From the NCBI GenBank assembly GCA_017985675.1, contig JAGNXB010000011.1, positions 1 to 64,000 on the forward strand: DNA of 64,000 bases, in the 5' to 3' direction. Below the pieces are notes generated by a model. That model was not told the origin of the DNA and searched no databases. It saw only the letters and a program-made list of their open reading frames with translations. The stretch's first letter is position 1. Each line of letters begins with the position of its first letter. This document shows, in pieces, positions 16,308-26,055 of this stretch. The stretch comes from Saprospiraceae bacterium (GTDB lineage Bacteria; Bacteroidota; Bacteroidia; Chitinophagales; Saprospiraceae). Position numbers and translations under genes: made by a program.

Positions 16308-16916
16308 ATGGAATTTCTGAATGTATTTATAAAGTCAGCATTTATTGAAAATATGATCCTGGCTTACTTCCTGGGAATGTGTTCTTTCCTTGCTGTGTCG
16401 AAATCTGTAAAAACAGCGTTTGGCCTAGGTATTGCCGTAATATTTGTACTTGGTATAACTATGCCGATCAACTGGGTCATCAATGTTTATTTGCTTGGTG
16501 AAGACGGTGTGTTTGGAATGGACCTAACTTTCCTTCGATTTATCCTTTTTATAGCGGTGATTGCATCTATGGTGCAGTTGGTTGAAATGGTAGTGGAAAA
16601 GTTCTCCCCCTCCCTTTACAATTCACTTGGTATATTTCTGCCTTTGATCACAGTGAACTGTGCCATCTTAGGTGGCTCATTGTTTATGGTGAGCAGGGAG
16701 TATTCGTTTTCAAATTCAGTGGCTTATGGCCTCGGAGGTGGTTTCGGCTGGTTTTTAGCGATTATTGCTTTGGCCGCTATTCGGGAAAAAATGGCTTATT
16801 CAAATGTACCTGCTCCGCTACGGGGCTTGGGTATGGCATTCATTCTGACAGGGCTCATGGGTATTGCATTTATGAGCCTCATGGGAATCGACCCTGCAAC
16901 AATGGGTGGCAAATAA
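16308..16916 (+). CDS. nqrE: Na+-translocating NADH:quinone reductase subunit E
   Basis: The 202-residue membrane protein is homologous to NqrD. It has the expected cysteine motifs [16 protein letters not shown] and [12 protein letters not shown], which hold the shared membrane iron centre, and six hydrophobic segments. The length is normal for the family. It lies 20 bases after nqrD and 18 bases before nqrF in the same operon. Confidence 0.95.
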   Translation: MEFLNVFIKSAFIENMILAYFLGMCSFLAVSKSVKTAFGLGIAVIFVLGITMPINWVINVYLLGEDGVFGMDLTFLRFILFIAVIASMVQLVEMVVEKFSPSLYNSLGIFLPLITVNCAILGGSLFMVSREYSFSNSVAYGLGGGFGWFLAIIALAAIREKMAYSNVPAPLRGLGMAFILTGLMGIAFMSLMGIDPATMGGK

Positions 16917-16934
16917 CAATTAAAATTCAGGGGC

Positions 16935-18257
16935 ATGTTTGTCTTGATTAATTACAGTATTATAGGGTATGCCGTGCTGGTTTTTTCAGCGGTTATCCTG
17001 GCCTTTTCTTTAATCCTCATCTACGCCCGAAAGAAGCTGGTCCCACAAGGAGCAGTGAAAGTTGTAGTCAATGGGGACGAAGATAATCCACTGATGGTCC
17101 AACCAGGAAGTTCATTGCTTTCGGTCTTATCAGATAAACATATTTTCCTTCCCTCCGCCTGTGGTGGTGGTGGTACATGTGCCATGTGTGAATGCCATGT
17201 CGATGAAGGTGGGGGTGATGTGTTGCCTACAGAAATGAATCACCTTACCCGTAAAGAAGTGGCTGAACATATGAGGCTGGCTTGTCAGGTAAAGGTGCGT
17301 CAGGATATGAAAATTCGTATTCCTGATGAAATATTCGGTATTAAAAAATGGGAGTGCGAAGTGGTTTCCAACTACAACGTCGCAAGCTTTATCAAGGAGT
17401 TTGTTGTGCGTCTGCCGGAAGGAGAAACCATGGACTTTCAATCAGGAGGTTATATCCAGATCGACGTTCCCAAGATCACTGTTGAGTTTAAGGATATGGA
17501 GATCGCTCCGCATCCTGAAGATCCTGCCGGTCCGGATAAATTCCGTGCTGAATGGGATAAATTTAAACTTTGGAATTTGCGCATGGTCAATGACGAACCG
17601 CAATTTCGAGCTTACTCCATGGCCAACCATCCTGCAGAGGGCAATATCATCATGTTAAATATACGGATTGCAACGCCGCCATGGGATCGCGATAAAAATG
17701 GTTGGAAAGCAGTGAATCCTGGTGTTTGCTCCAGTTACGTTTTTGGTGCTAAGCCGGGTGACAAGGTGACCATCTCCGGACCTTATGGTGAATTTTTCAT
17801 CAAGCCTACTCAAAAAGAAATGGTCTACATCGGCGGTGGTGCAGGCATGGCACCTTTGCGGTCCCACCTATTCCACTTGTTCCATACCGCAAGAACCAGG
17901 GATCGTAAAGTTTCGTTCTGGTACGGTGGCCGATCCAAAAGAGAACTCTTTTATACCGACCAGTTTCGGAAAATCGAGCAGGAGTTTGACAACTTCCGTT
18001 ATCACATCGCGCTTTCGGAACCCTTGCCTGAGGATAATTGGGTAGTCGCTAAGGATGTGCTGGATCGCAATGCGGATGGTTTTACGGGTTTCATACATCA
18101 GGTGCTCTATGATAATTATCTAAAAAATCACCCTGAGCCGGAGGAAATTGAATATTACTTCTGCGGACCACCAATGATGAACCAGGCTGTGATCAAATTA
18201 CTAGATGATCTAGGTGTGCCGGAGGAAAATATTGCCTTCGACGATTTTGGCGGATAA
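16935..18257 (+). CDS. nqrF: Na+-translocating NADH:quinone reductase subunit F
   Basis: This 440-residue subunit is the NADH entry point. Residues about 6-30 form a membrane anchor. A ferredoxin domain follows with [2Fe-2S] ligands C76, C82, C85 and C117 ([10 protein letters not shown], then LACQV). The flavin domain has RAYSMANHP, and the NAD-binding part has [14 protein letters not shown] and the end [13 protein letters not shown]. Electrons go NADH to FAD to the iron-sulfur centre and on to the membrane subunits. It is the last gene of the operon and is followed by a terminator. Confidence 0.96.
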   Translation: MFVLINYSIIGYAVLVFSAVILAFSLILIYARKKLVPQGAVKVVVNGDEDNPLMVQPGSSLLSVLSDKHIFLPSACGGGGTCAMCECHVDEGGGDVLPTEMNHLTRKEVAEHMRLACQVKVRQDMKIRIPDEIFGIKKWECEVVSNYNVASFIKEFVVRLPEGETMDFQSGGYIQIDVPKITVEFKDMEIAPHPEDPAGPDKFRAEWDKFKLWNLRMVNDEPQFRAYSMANHPAEGNIIMLNIRIATPPWDRDKNGWKAVNPGVCSSYVFGAKPGDKVTISGPYGEFFIKPTQKEMVYIGGGAGMAPLRSHLFHLFHTARTRDRKVSFWYGGRSKRELFYTDQFRKIEQEFDNFRYHIALSEPLPEDNWVVAKDVLDRNADGFTGFIHQVLYDNYLKNHPEPEEIEYYFCGPPMMNQAVIKLLDDLGVPEENIAFDDFGG

Positions 18258-18274
18258 TCAACAATGTATATACC

Positions 18275-18311
18275 AACAGGGGGTTCCTTAAAAAGGCTCC
18301 CTGTTTTCTTT
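18275..18311 (+). terminator. Terminator of the nqr operon
   Basis: AACAGGG (18275-18281) pairs with CCCTGTT (18299-18305), with an inner CCTT/AAGG pairing, and the downstream side is TTTTCTTT. It starts 18 bases after the nqrF stop codon. Confidence 0.75.
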
Positions 18312-18374
18312 AATGCCTTTACCATAATTAATAATCTTGAATCAATCAAAGTGGTAAGCCTTCCAAATGCGTAG

Positions 18375-18403
18375 TTGATTTCACGTTGGAGACCTTACTT
18401 TTG
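18375..18403 (+). promoter_or_regulatory. Probable promoter of metG-lnt
   Basis: TTG (18375-18377) is followed after 18 bases by TACTTTTG (18396-18403), which fits TAnnTTTG. The spacing is a base or two short of the other promoters in this window. The metG ATG is 42 bases downstream. Confidence 0.5.
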
Positions 18404-18445
18404 TTTAAATTTTTGTTTTAAACCAATCCGGCAGAATTAGTTCTT

Positions 18446-20605
18446 ATGTTAAAACCCAAACGATATCTGGTTACTTCAGCGTTGCCGTATGCCAATGGAC
18501 CTTTGCATATTGGTCATCTGGCCGGGGCTTATTTGAATGCCGATATCTATGTACGGTGGTTGCGTGCAATGGGGGAGGAAGTACTCTTTGTCTGTGGTTC
18601 GGATGAGCATGGAGCCGCAATTACCATACGAGCGATGAAAGATGGTCTCACGCCCAAGGAGATTGTCGACAAATATCACGAGCTCTTTGGCAGGACATTT
18701 AAAGAAATGGGCATATCCTTTGATGTTTACCACCGCACTTCTGCGGAATTACACCATGAAACATCGCAGGAATTTTTTCGCACCCTTTACCAAAATAGTT
18801 CCTTCACCCAAAAAGAATCCGAACAATACTTTGACGAAAAAGCCGGTGTATTTCTGGCGGACCGGTACATAAAAGGGATCTGCCCAAATTGTCAAAATCC
18901 GGAGGCGTATGGTGATCAATGTGAAAAATGCGGATCAACTTTAAATCCTACGGATCTGGGCGATCCACGGTCGGTGTTATCCGGTGACAAGCCCGTCATG
19001 CGCTCTACCAGCCACTGGTATTTGCCCCTTGAGCGGCATGAGGAATGGCTTCGCACCTGGATAAATGACGGTATTTTAGATGGCAAGCTCCATCACGATC
19101 CACGGGATTGGAAAAATCATGTGCTGGGGCAATGTCGATCCTGGTTGGATGCTGGGTTACAACCCCGGGCTATGACACGCGATCTGGATTGGGGCGTGGA
19201 TGTGCCATCGGATATTCCCGGATCGGCTGGCAAAAAACTATATGTATGGATGGATGCTCCAATAGGCTACATATCAGCTACCAAACATTGGGCGGAGGCG
19301 AATGGCACCGATTGGACTACATGGTGGCAGGATCCTGAATCGGCATTGATTCATTTTATTGGAAAAGATAATATTGTCTTTCATTGCCTCATCTTCCCGG
19401 TTATTCTTCGGGAGCATGGATTTTATAACTTACCGATCAATGTTCCTGCAAATCAGTTTATGAATCTCGAGGGGAATAAAATATCCACTTCCAGAAATTG
19501 GGCTGTGTGGGTTCATGAATACCTGGAGGAATTTCCGGGCATGCAGGATTCACTTCGATATAATATGATCCGGAATATGCCGGAGCAAAAGGACAGTGAG
19601 TTTACCTGGAAAAATTTCCAGGAGACACACAATAGTGAGTTAGTTAATAACCTCGCTAATTTTATAAATCGTGTGTTGGTTCTTACCCATAAGTTTATGG
19701 ATGGGGTCCTTGTAGCAGGTAAACCAAATCAGCAATTTATTTCGGGAGATGGGACTGGGCGGTTTACCAGCCTTGCAGATGAGTTGGTGACACTCGGATC
19801 GAAGGTGGCAGAGATCGATGTACTAATCCGGCATTTTAATTTTCGCGAGGCGCTGCAAAAAGTGATGGAAATATCCATGGCGGGCAACCAGCTTTTACAG
19901 GCTAATGAACCTTGGGCCCAAGCCAAATCTGCACCCGAAGACATGCGTATTGTCCTATTTGCTGGAGTGCAATATGTACATCTGCTTTCTAAACTGATTC
20001 GTCCGTTCCTACCTTTTGCTGCTGACCGCCTTGCAGGCATGTTAGGTGCACCCTCAATGCCTGGTTCAGGGGAGCTGAATGAAATGATGGTTAAATTGCA
20101 AAATGGGCAACCATTAGTGGACGCTGGACACCGTCTGGGTGAAGCAAGTCATCTGTTCGGACGCATTGCAGATGAAGTCATCGATGCTCAGATTCAAAAA
20201 TTGCATAAAGTGGAGCCCATAAACACGGCAGTTTCTGATGATTCAGATCATGATCAGGTTACCTATGCCTTGCCCAAAGCTGCTATAAATTATGATCAGT
20301 TTAATGCGATGGACTTGCGTACAGGACGAATAATAGCTGCCGAAAAAGTTCCTAAAGCCGATAGATTATTAAAACTGGACGTAGATCTTGGTTATGAAAA
20401 AAGGACTGTTGTTTCCGGCATAGCCGCATTTTATGCACCAGAGGATATTATTGGTCAGCAAGTAGTCGTATTAATTAATCTTGAGCCGCGTATGTTGCGG
20501 GGCATTGAATCACAGGGTATGATTTTGATGGCCACAGCTGCTGACGGCCGGCTGGTATTTGTCACTACAGAAGGACCTGTTGCTGAAGGAATGGGTATTA
20601 GTTGA
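18446..20605 (+). CDS. metG: Methionyl-tRNA synthetase with C-terminal tRNA-binding domain
   Basis: The 719-residue enzyme charges tRNA-Met with methionine. The class I signature is present as ANGPLHIGHLAG (HIGH) and as GNKISTSRN (the KMSKS position, here KISTS). A zinc knuckle C-x2-C and C-x2-C pair (CPNCQNPEAYGDQCEKCG) sits in the connective peptide. The last 100 residues or so (FNAMDLRTGRI to the end) are an EMAPII/Trbp111-like tRNA-binding domain that usually allows dimer formation. The length is normal for this long form. The following gene starts 19 bases after it. Confidence 0.96.
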   Translation: MLKPKRYLVTSALPYANGPLHIGHLAGAYLNADIYVRWLRAMGEEVLFVCGSDEHGAAITIRAMKDGLTPKEIVDKYHELFGRTFKEMGISFDVYHRTSAELHHETSQEFFRTLYQNSSFTQKESEQYFDEKAGVFLADRYIKGICPNCQNPEAYGDQCEKCGSTLNPTDLGDPRSVLSGDKPVMRSTSHWYLPLERHEEWLRTWINDGILDGKLHHDPRDWKNHVLGQCRSWLDAGLQPRAMTRDLDWGVDVPSDIPGSAGKKLYVWMDAPIGYISATKHWAEANGTDWTTWWQDPESALIHFIGKDNIVFHCLIFPVILREHGFYNLPINVPANQFMNLEGNKISTSRNWAVWVHEYLEEFPGMQDSLRYNMIRNMPEQKDSEFTWKNFQETHNSELVNNLANFINRVLVLTHKFMDGVLVAGKPNQQFISGDGTGRFTSLADELVTLGSKVAEIDVLIRHFNFREALQKVMEISMAGNQLLQANEPWAQAKSAPEDMRIVLFAGVQYVHLLSKLIRPFLPFAADRLAGMLGAPSMPGSGELNEMMVKLQNGQPLVDAGHRLGEASHLFGRIADEVIDAQIQKLHKVEPINTAVSDDSDHDQVTYALPKAAINYDQFNAMDLRTGRIIAAEKVPKADRLLKLDVDLGYEKRTVVSGIAAFYAPEDIIGQQVVVLINLEPRMLRGIESQGMILMATAADGRLVFVTTEGPVAEGMGIS

Positions 20606-20624
20606 ACAACATGAAATACAATCC

Positions 20625-22409
20625 ATGAGTCCATTGTACACGTTGCCAGCCAAAATACGATGGCTTTTGTTTACAGTATTTTTTGTGCTTTTAATCCTGT
20701 CCGGATGGCGCATGTTATCCATGCCACTATGGGGTTATTGGCCAATGGCCTTGTTACTGGGTTTTTGGGGCTGTCTGCTCTTAATCATCTTCCCCAAAAT
20801 AGTTAAAACACAAACGGACCTGGCTCATCTCGGTCTTTCCACATTGAGCGCGGTATTACTTTGGCTTGGCTTTCCGGATATGCCGTTCACGCCTTTGCTT
20901 TTTGTTGCTTTTATACCGCTTCTGATAATTGAAGATGTACAACAATTGCGATATGGAAAACGATCCCTGTTGCGCATCGCCTTTTATAGTTTTCATGCCT
21001 TCTTTTTATGGAATGTACTGAGCACATTCTGGGTGGCGAATACCGCTTTTTTTGCGGGCATTTTTGCCAATGTGGTCAATGCCGGTCTCATGGTCATACC
21101 CATGCTGGCTTATCATTGGCTTAGACGTTGCAGCAAGGATCGGTTTCGGTGGGCATCGCTGGTTGTATTTTGGATGATGTTTGAATTTAATCACCTGCAC
21201 TGGGAGTTGACCTGGCCCTTTTTAAGCCTTGGCAATGCACTGGGGCAATATCCTTCCTGGGCGCAATGGTATAGCTACACAGGCATTCTGGGTGGCACCA
21301 TATGGTTTTTAGGTGGGAATGCCCTGCTGTATCCTATTGGATTGGCCTGGTTTAAAAAAGAACCCGTACCCTCCGGTCCGATTGTTCGGGGTGTTACCTG
21401 GTTTATTATACCATTAATTATTTCATTGGTTCAGTTTTACACCTACGAGCCGCAGGGCCAGGAAGTAGAAGTGGCTGTGGTGCAACCCAATTTCGAACCG
21501 CATTATGAAAAATTTGAGGTGCCGGATGAGGCTCAATTGCAACGATTCCTAACGCTATCCAGGGAAGTGCTGAATGCGGAGACAAAATATCTTGTATTTC
21601 CGGAAACATCGTTTGGCGGGTTTGATTATGCCCGATTGGAAGAACAGCCTGAGGTTATTGCTTTGAGAGCCCTTCTGGACAGTTTTCCGAATTGCGCATT
21701 AATTACAGGGATTGACGCTTACCGTTTTTTAAAACCTGAAGAAGATAGCCCTGCCAAAAGGGCACATACCCAAGCCGGCAGCGATACGCTGTGGTGGGAG
21801 GCGGCCAATATGGCTATCCAGCTTAGTTCTGGCCAACCTGCCCAGCAGTATCTTAAAGGGAAGTTGGTGCCGGGTGCGGAATGCACTCCATATCGTTGGT
21901 TTTTCTTTTTTATGGAACCCCTGGTTGACCAATTGGGCGGCTCGCTGGAAGGTTTGCGTCGGTCGGAAGAACGCAGTGTTTTTGAACATAAAAACACGCG
22001 TGTGGCACCTGTCATTTGTTATGAGTCGGTTTTTGGCGACTATTGCAACGGCTATGTCCAAAAAGGGGCCCAGGCATTAGCAATCATCACTAATGATGGC
22101 TGGTGGGATGATACGCCAGGACATAGGCAGCATTTGATGATCGGATCACTCAGAGCGATCGAATCCAGGCGTGAAATTATCCGGTCAGCCAATACGGGTA
22201 TATCGGGTATCATCGACCAGCGTGGCATTATCCGCAATGCTACCGAATATGAGGAAACCGCTTCATTCAGGGATAAGGTACGTATGAATGATTTCATAAC
22301 GCCTTATGTGATTTGGGGAGATTTTCTTGGTCGGGTAGGAGGTTTGACGGCGGCAATTTTTATTTTATTGGGATTATATTTATCAATAAAACGTTGGTTG
22401 GGAAAATAA
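20625..22409 (+). CDS. lnt: Apolipoprotein N-acyltransferase
   Basis: Lnt adds the third acyl chain to lipoproteins at the outer face of the inner membrane. The N-terminal half has about six to eight membrane helices; the periplasmic nitrilase-like domain carries the catalytic triad: E327 in VFPETSFGG, K411 in KGKLVP, and C465 in PVICYESVF. The phrase NDGWWDDTPG is also typical. The ATG at 20625 is chosen because earlier in-frame starts overlap metG and add a hydrophilic stretch. A final hydrophobic helix ends the protein. Its product acts on the several lipoproteins encoded in this window. The N-terminal half is divergent, so I rely on the triad. Confidence 0.93.
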   Translation: MSPLYTLPAKIRWLLFTVFFVLLILSGWRMLSMPLWGYWPMALLLGFWGCLLLIIFPKIVKTQTDLAHLGLSTLSAVLLWLGFPDMPFTPLLFVAFIPLLIIEDVQQLRYGKRSLLRIAFYSFHAFFLWNVLSTFWVANTAFFAGIFANVVNAGLMVIPMLAYHWLRRCSKDRFRWASLVVFWMMFEFNHLHWELTWPFLSLGNALGQYPSWAQWYSYTGILGGTIWFLGGNALLYPIGLAWFKKEPVPSGPIVRGVTWFIIPLIISLVQFYTYEPQGQEVEVAVVQPNFEPHYEKFEVPDEAQLQRFLTLSREVLNAETKYLVFPETSFGGFDYARLEEQPEVIALRALLDSFPNCALITGIDAYRFLKPEEDSPAKRAHTQAGSDTLWWEAANMAIQLSSGQPAQQYLKGKLVPGAECTPYRWFFFFMEPLVDQLGGSLEGLRRSEERSVFEHKNTRVAPVICYESVFGDYCNGYVQKGAQALAIITNDGWWDDTPGHRQHLMIGSLRAIESRREIIRSANTGISGIIDQRGIIRNATEYEETASFRDKVRMNDFITPYVIWGDFLGRVGGLTAAIFILLGLYLSIKRWLGK

Positions 22410-22555
22410 TTAAAGATGTGCTGCCCCTCCCTTATTACAACCACCAAACAATCCCATTCGTAGGTTGGGTTTCGTTGTATAGAGTCAGCGCCGTTTGGGC
22501 TTCGCTGTTTCATTTGATTTCCTCGCAATGTCCCAATAACCCAACAGCCCAATAA

Positions 22556-22572
22556 CCTGCCTTGACGGCAGG
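22556..22572. repeat. Short GC-rich inverted repeat in spacer
   Basis: CCTGCC (22556-22561) and GGCAGG (22567-22572) pair around TTGAC, followed by CGGG. The surrounding spacer 22410-22602 is made of CCCAATAACCC-type phrases. It lacks a T run, so I do not call it a terminator. Confidence 0.6.
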
Positions 22573-22602
22573 CGGGCTCAACAACCTAACAATCCCAAAA
22601 CC

Positions 22603-23205
22603 CTACCGCATCTTTGGTCTTCTGCGTTTGCCACCAGGTTGAAAGCCCTGCATACCCGACCGGATATTTGCTTTGGCAAGGCCTCGGTTGCCCAATGCTT
22701 TTTCATACTCCTTGATCTGCTCCTTCATGGACGGCTCAGTGACTTTCAGGTCTTTTACTTTGCGGAAATGAGCCATTGCACCCGCCCAATTGCTTCGGTT
22801 GGCAGCGATATTGGATAATTGTAAATAAACCATCGCTTTTTCGTTGTCAGAGGGTAATCCTGTCGCATCGGCAAGGAGCATAAACTGTTCGGCTGCATCA
22901 AAATCCTTCCGCTGCATGGCCAAAGTACCTTTGAGCAGAAAAAAGTAGGCACGGTTTGCTGAATACAGCAACTTGGGGAAAAAGGTCAGATTGATCCGAT
23001 CCTCAGCCTTGGCAAAGTCCATTTTTTGGATCAACTCTGCGGTACTTTGGATCGTACCCAGCAAAAGGTAACCGCCCAGCAAGACAAGGCCTGCCAATAT
23101 AAAAAACAAACCATACCATATGCCAAGTGTAGCCCATAAGGCAATACCACCCAACGTAAGGCCCACAATAAGTGCAAAGCGCAGGTAAATAGGAATGATG
23201 ATCAT
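22603..23205 (-). CDS. Membrane protein with TPR-like helices, function unknown
   Basis: The protein has 200 residues: two adjacent hydrophobic helices (about 7-27 and 30-52), then a soluble helical region with TPR-like repeats (LLKGTLAMQRKDFDAAEQFM and MVYLQLSNIAANRSNWAGAM). The last 20 residues are basic (QPGGKRRRPKMR). It is probably an inner-membrane protein with a cytoplasmic helical domain that binds other proteins. It is the last gene of a leftward run and starts 26 bases after the methyltransferase gene ends. I know no named function. Confidence 0.8.
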   Translation of the reverse strand: MIIIPIYLRFALIVGLTLGGIALWATLGIWYGLFFILAGLVLLGGYLLLGTIQSTAELIQKMDFAKAEDRINLTFFPKLLYSANRAYFFLLKGTLAMQRKDFDAAEQFMLLADATGLPSDNEKAMVYLQLSNIAANRSNWAGAMAHFRKVKDLKVTEPSMKEQIKEYEKALGNRGLAKANIRSGMQGFQPGGKRRRPKMR

Positions 23206-23231
23206 GTGTAGATGATAATTAAGGCGTGAAG

Positions 23232-23918
23232 TTACGAGGACTTCAGGTAAGCACGGTCATTGATGAGGATCAGATTTCCTGCAATAGTTAAGGAATCCAT
23301 ATTGGGAAATTTGATCTTGTAGATCGCATTGTTATATGTGTCCGATTTCTTTTTATCCGTCGTGGTCCGATACAATCGATTGGATAAAAACAAACCACCC
23401 GGCGAAAGCAGGTGTTTGATGTTGTCCAGACACTCGGAAGTCGAAAAATAGGCTGGGATTTTATCATCTTTAAAAATGTCCAGGATAATCAAATCGAAAC
23501 GGGGCCCCACCCAGGATCGTAAAAATGCTTCACCATCAGTAGCAACTACGGTTACGGGCGCATTGAGATGGCAGAGTGTAAACTGATGAGCCAAATCAAT
23601 TATACCTTCATCGAGTTCGACGGCTGTGTAGGTTGCATCGAGATGGTGCTCCTGTTCGAGCAATTGAATCACGCTTCCAAGTCCGAGCCCAAGTACCAGT
23701 ACATTTTTTCCGTGCAGTCTGGAAAAGTCGATTTTGCGAAAGGCCTCTGCAAAATTGACATAAAGATCTTCGAATGAATAAATTGCATTCGGCGTACTCA
23801 GTTGGAGTCGGCCGCGCACGAGTGACACCAGTAGGTAATCATGTTCCTCTGTAGCTATGCAATCGAGGCTGATGGGCCACAGATAACTCAGCCATCGTTT
23901 CCAGATGGGAATGATCAT
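23232..23918 (-). CDS. Spermidine-synthase-fold methyltransferase-like protein
   Basis: This 228-residue protein has a Rossmann-type methyltransferase fold with the SAM-binding loop VLVLGLGLGSV (about residues 73-83), then AVELDEGIIDLA, ATDGEAFL and LIILDIFKDDKIP, the arrangement found in spermidine synthases. It lacks the N-terminal tetramerisation domain and the full polyamine-site signature, so a role as spermidine synthase is doubtful; many such proteins are uncharacterised. The gene overlaps the end of the preceding GlmU-like gene by four bases, which suggests translational coupling. Confidence 0.8.
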   Translation of the reverse strand: MIIPIWKRWLSYLWPISLDCIATEEHDYLLVSLVRGRLQLSTPNAIYSFEDLYVNFAEAFRKIDFSRLHGKNVLVLGLGLGSVIQLLEQEHHLDATYTAVELDEGIIDLAHQFTLCHLNAPVTVVATDGEAFLRSWVGPRFDLIILDIFKDDKIPAYFSTSECLDNIKHLLSPGGLFLSNRLYRTTTDKKKSDTYNNAIYKIKFPNMDSLTIAGNLILINDRAYLKSS

Positions 23919-25135
23919 GCGGAGGCCTCAGTATGTCGTTCCCAGGACCGAAATTCGGCGGAGTCTTCATAAATTTTTCGCAATAAAACTATGTCGTCCG
24001 GTATTAGTTTTTTTTGTCTTCTTTTGAAAACAGCCTCTACGGTTTCAATCATTTTTTCAAAGGAAAAAGTTCGGAACCCTGATGCGCCACCCCAAGCGAA
24101 TGAAGGGATGAAGTTGCGGGGGAATCCATCGCCATAAATATTGGCCCCTACGCCTATGACTGTGCCGGTATTAAACATCGTATTGATGCCGCATTTGGTG
24201 TGGTCACCCATGATCAGGCCACAGAACTGTAGCCCAGTCGGCTCAAATCGGCGTGTGACATAACTCCATAACCGCACTTCGGCATAGGTGTTTTTAAGGT
24301 TGGACACATTGGTGTCCGCACCCATATTACACCATTCGCCTATGACAGAATCGCCTAAAAAGCCATCATGTCCCTTGTTGGTATAGCCCAAAATCATGCT
24401 ATTGCTGATTTCTCCACCAGCCTTACTATAGGGTCCAATTGTAGTGCCACCATAAATTTTGGCTCCCATTTTGACGGTACTGCCATGACATAGTGCAAAT
24501 GGTCCACGTATCATGGCGCCATCCATGACTTCTGCGTTTTTGCCAATATAAATAGGCCCCTCTGTGGCATTGAGATAACAAGGTGCCAGTGTAGCTCCGG
24601 ATTCTATAAAAATCTGGGTAGACGATGTAGCGACAACCCCAGGCGGGATGGGTTGACTTTTGCGATTGGCTGTGAGCAATTCAAAATCATCCTGAATGGC
24701 TTTTTTGTTGTTGGAAAATAGCTGCCATGGCCGGGTGATCAATTGGACATCGGAAGCTTCCAGGCCAAAGCCACGGATATCGCCGATTTCATCATTACTC
24801 ATCAGCTTGTCGAACTGATTTTTTTCCAAACGGGCTGCCACCAATTCATCATTGACCAATAAAGCTTCACCAGGAACGAGTTGTCGCACAAGACGAACAA
24901 AATTTTCGGTAGGCAGTGCGCCACCATGGATCAGCCAATTGTCATCAGCAATAGTAGCTGGGTATTTGTCCGACAAGTATTCCTGGGTAACGTGGGAGGC
25001 CTTAGCGTCGAGGAGTAGTTCCCATTTTTCGCGAATGCGAAGTATCCCGCAGCGCAACTCAGCCATCGGTCGGGTATAGGTGAGTGGAAGGAGATGTTTC
25101 CAATCATCAGAATCAAACAGAATCAAATTTCGCAT
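23915..25135 (-). CDS. GlmU-like sugar nucleotidyltransferase of the Bacteroidota type
   Basis: The 406-residue protein resembles the alternative bacterial GlmU family (TIGR03991), proposed to supply UDP-N-acetylglucosamine in Bacteroidota. The N-terminus reads LILFDSDDWKHLLPLTYTRPMAELRCG in place of the usual pyrophosphorylase loop, and residues about 175-370 form a left-handed beta-helix of hexapeptide repeats (IYIGKNAEVMDGAMIRG, VKMGAKIYGGTTIG, TKCGINTMFNTGTVIG). Both activities are inferred from the family. The start lies just 12 bases after the rpmE2 terminator, so it needs readthrough or a promoter inside that terminator; TACTTTTA upstream is one base off the promoter box. Confidence 0.88.
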   Translation of the reverse strand: MRNLILFDSDDWKHLLPLTYTRPMAELRCGILRIREKWELLLDAKASHVTQEYLSDKYPATIADDNWLIHGGALPTENFVRLVRQLVPGEALLVNDELVAARLEKNQFDKLMSNDEIGDIRGFGLEASDVQLITRPWQLFSNNKKAIQDDFELLTANRKSQPIPPGVVATSSTQIFIESGATLAPCYLNATEGPIYIGKNAEVMDGAMIRGPFALCHGSTVKMGAKIYGGTTIGPYSKAGGEISNSMILGYTNKGHDGFLGDSVIGEWCNMGADTNVSNLKNTYAEVRLWSYVTRRFEPTGLQFCGLIMGDHTKCGINTMFNTGTVIGVGANIYGDGFPRNFIPSFAWGGASGFRTFSFEKMIETVEAVFKRRQKKLIPDDIVLLRKIYEDSAEFRSWERHTEASA

Positions 25136-25147
25136 GGGTAAAAGTAT

Positions 25148-25182
25148 AAAAAAAGCCCCTTTGTAAACAACAAAGGGGCTTT
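25148..25182 (-). terminator. Intrinsic terminator of rpmE2
   Basis: AAAGCCCCTTTG (25152-25163) pairs with CAAAGGGGCTTT (25171-25182) around TAAACAA. Read on the minus strand the stem is followed by a run of seven T residues ending at 25148. It stops transcription of rpmE2 just before the GlmU-like gene. Confidence 0.88.
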
Positions 25183-25204
25183 AATATCTGGAAAAGGATA
25201 TGCC

Positions 25205-25483
25205 TTATTCCTCTTTGCTTTCTTCCTTGGCAAACTTGGTCTTCGCAAATTTTTTGTTGAATTTGTCGATACGTCCTGCTGAGTCCACAAATTTCATTTT
25301 ACCGGTGTAAAAAGGATGTGAACGGCTGGATATCTCCAATTTGACTAAAGGATATTCCTTACCATCTTCCCAAAGAACAGTCTCGCGGGAATTTGTGCAA
25401 CTACGTGTTAAAAAGGATTCATCGGCCGAGAAATCCTTGAATACAACAAGGCGATACGTCTCTGGATGTGTTTCTTTTTTCAT
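25205..25483 (-). CDS. rpmE2: 50S ribosomal protein L31, type B
   Basis: The 92-residue protein has the type B L31 features: [25 protein letters not shown] near the N-terminus and [23 protein letters not shown] in the middle. It lacks the paired zinc cysteines of the other L31 form, so it can serve when zinc is scarce. The tail is Lys/Glu-rich ([10 protein letters not shown]). It has a clear promoter and terminator and is a single-gene unit. Confidence 0.96.
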   Translation of the reverse strand: MKKETHPETYRLVVFKDFSADESFLTRSCTNSRETVLWEDGKEYPLVKLEISSRSHPFYTGKMKFVDSAGRIDKFNKKFAKTKFAKEESKEE

Positions 25484-25513
25484 GATCCTGTAAATGGATG
25501 GTTAATCGAGGCG

Positions 25514-25544
25514 CAAAGATAAGTTACTTTTTGGAATCTACCAA
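25514..25544 (-). promoter_or_regulatory. Promoter of rpmE2
   Basis: On the minus strand TTG (25542-25544) is followed after 20 bases by TATCTTTG (25514-25521), a full match to the Bacteroidota consensus, about 30 bases before the start codon at 25483. Confidence 0.78.
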
Positions 25545-25625
25545 GCCTGGCAAGCATTTATTCTTTGGCGTTATAGCGTGCGGATGGTGAAACTATGCAA
25601 CGTCATCTAGCGGCTGTCCTGGCTT

Positions 25626-25991
25626 TTACGTGTGAAAAGGAAAAAAGGCATCGGGAATATGCAGCACGTTTGCGTCCATGCCCTGATTACTGTGAATAGC
25701 AATGATATCAAATCGGATTTCCTGGTCATGCCCCGTTTCTGCCAGCCAGGCAGTAGCAGCGGTAATGAGTCGGGCCTGTTTGCGTGCATCCACAAATTCT
25801 TCAGGGTGCCCATACCGGTTATCTTGTCGCATTTTGACTTCTACAAATAGGATCAGTTGGTCCTTTCTGGCAATAAGATCTATTTCCTTGTGACCAAATC
25901 GCCAATTGCGCTCCAGTATATCAAATCCCAGGCCGCTCAAAAACTCGGCGGCGATTTCCTCTCCTTTGTCACCTATTTGCTTATTCTTCAT
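25626..25991 (-). CDS. YraN/UPF0102 family protein
   Basis: The 121-residue protein matches UPF0102, a small endonuclease-like fold of unproven role. The conserved core is visible: GDKGEEIAAEFL near the start, ILERNWRFGHKEIDLIA, then ILFVEVKMR, which gives the D-x(n)-E-x-K arrangement of PD-(D/E)XK nucleases, and a final RFDIIAI. The length is normal. The gene diverges from the isomerase gene with 64 bases between starts. No substrate is known from sequence. Confidence 0.92.
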   Translation of the reverse strand: MKNKQIGDKGEEIAAEFLSGLGFDILERNWRFGHKEIDLIARKDQLILFVEVKMRQDNRYGHPEEFVDARKQARLITAATAWLAETGHDQEIRFDIIAIHSNQGMDANVLHIPDAFFPFHT

Positions 25992-26024
25992 ACAGGAGAT
26001 GTGATGTTACCAGTCAGCAATCCG

Positions 26025-26032
26025 TAACTTTG
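26025..26032 (+). promoter_or_regulatory. TAnnTTTG box ahead of the isomerase gene
   Basis: TAACTTTG lies 23 bases before the ATG at 26056 and matches the -7 consensus. No clear TTTG partner is present 19-20 bases upstream. Confidence 0.5.
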
Positions 26033-26055
26033 CCATCTTTACCAAGGTAGCAGTT

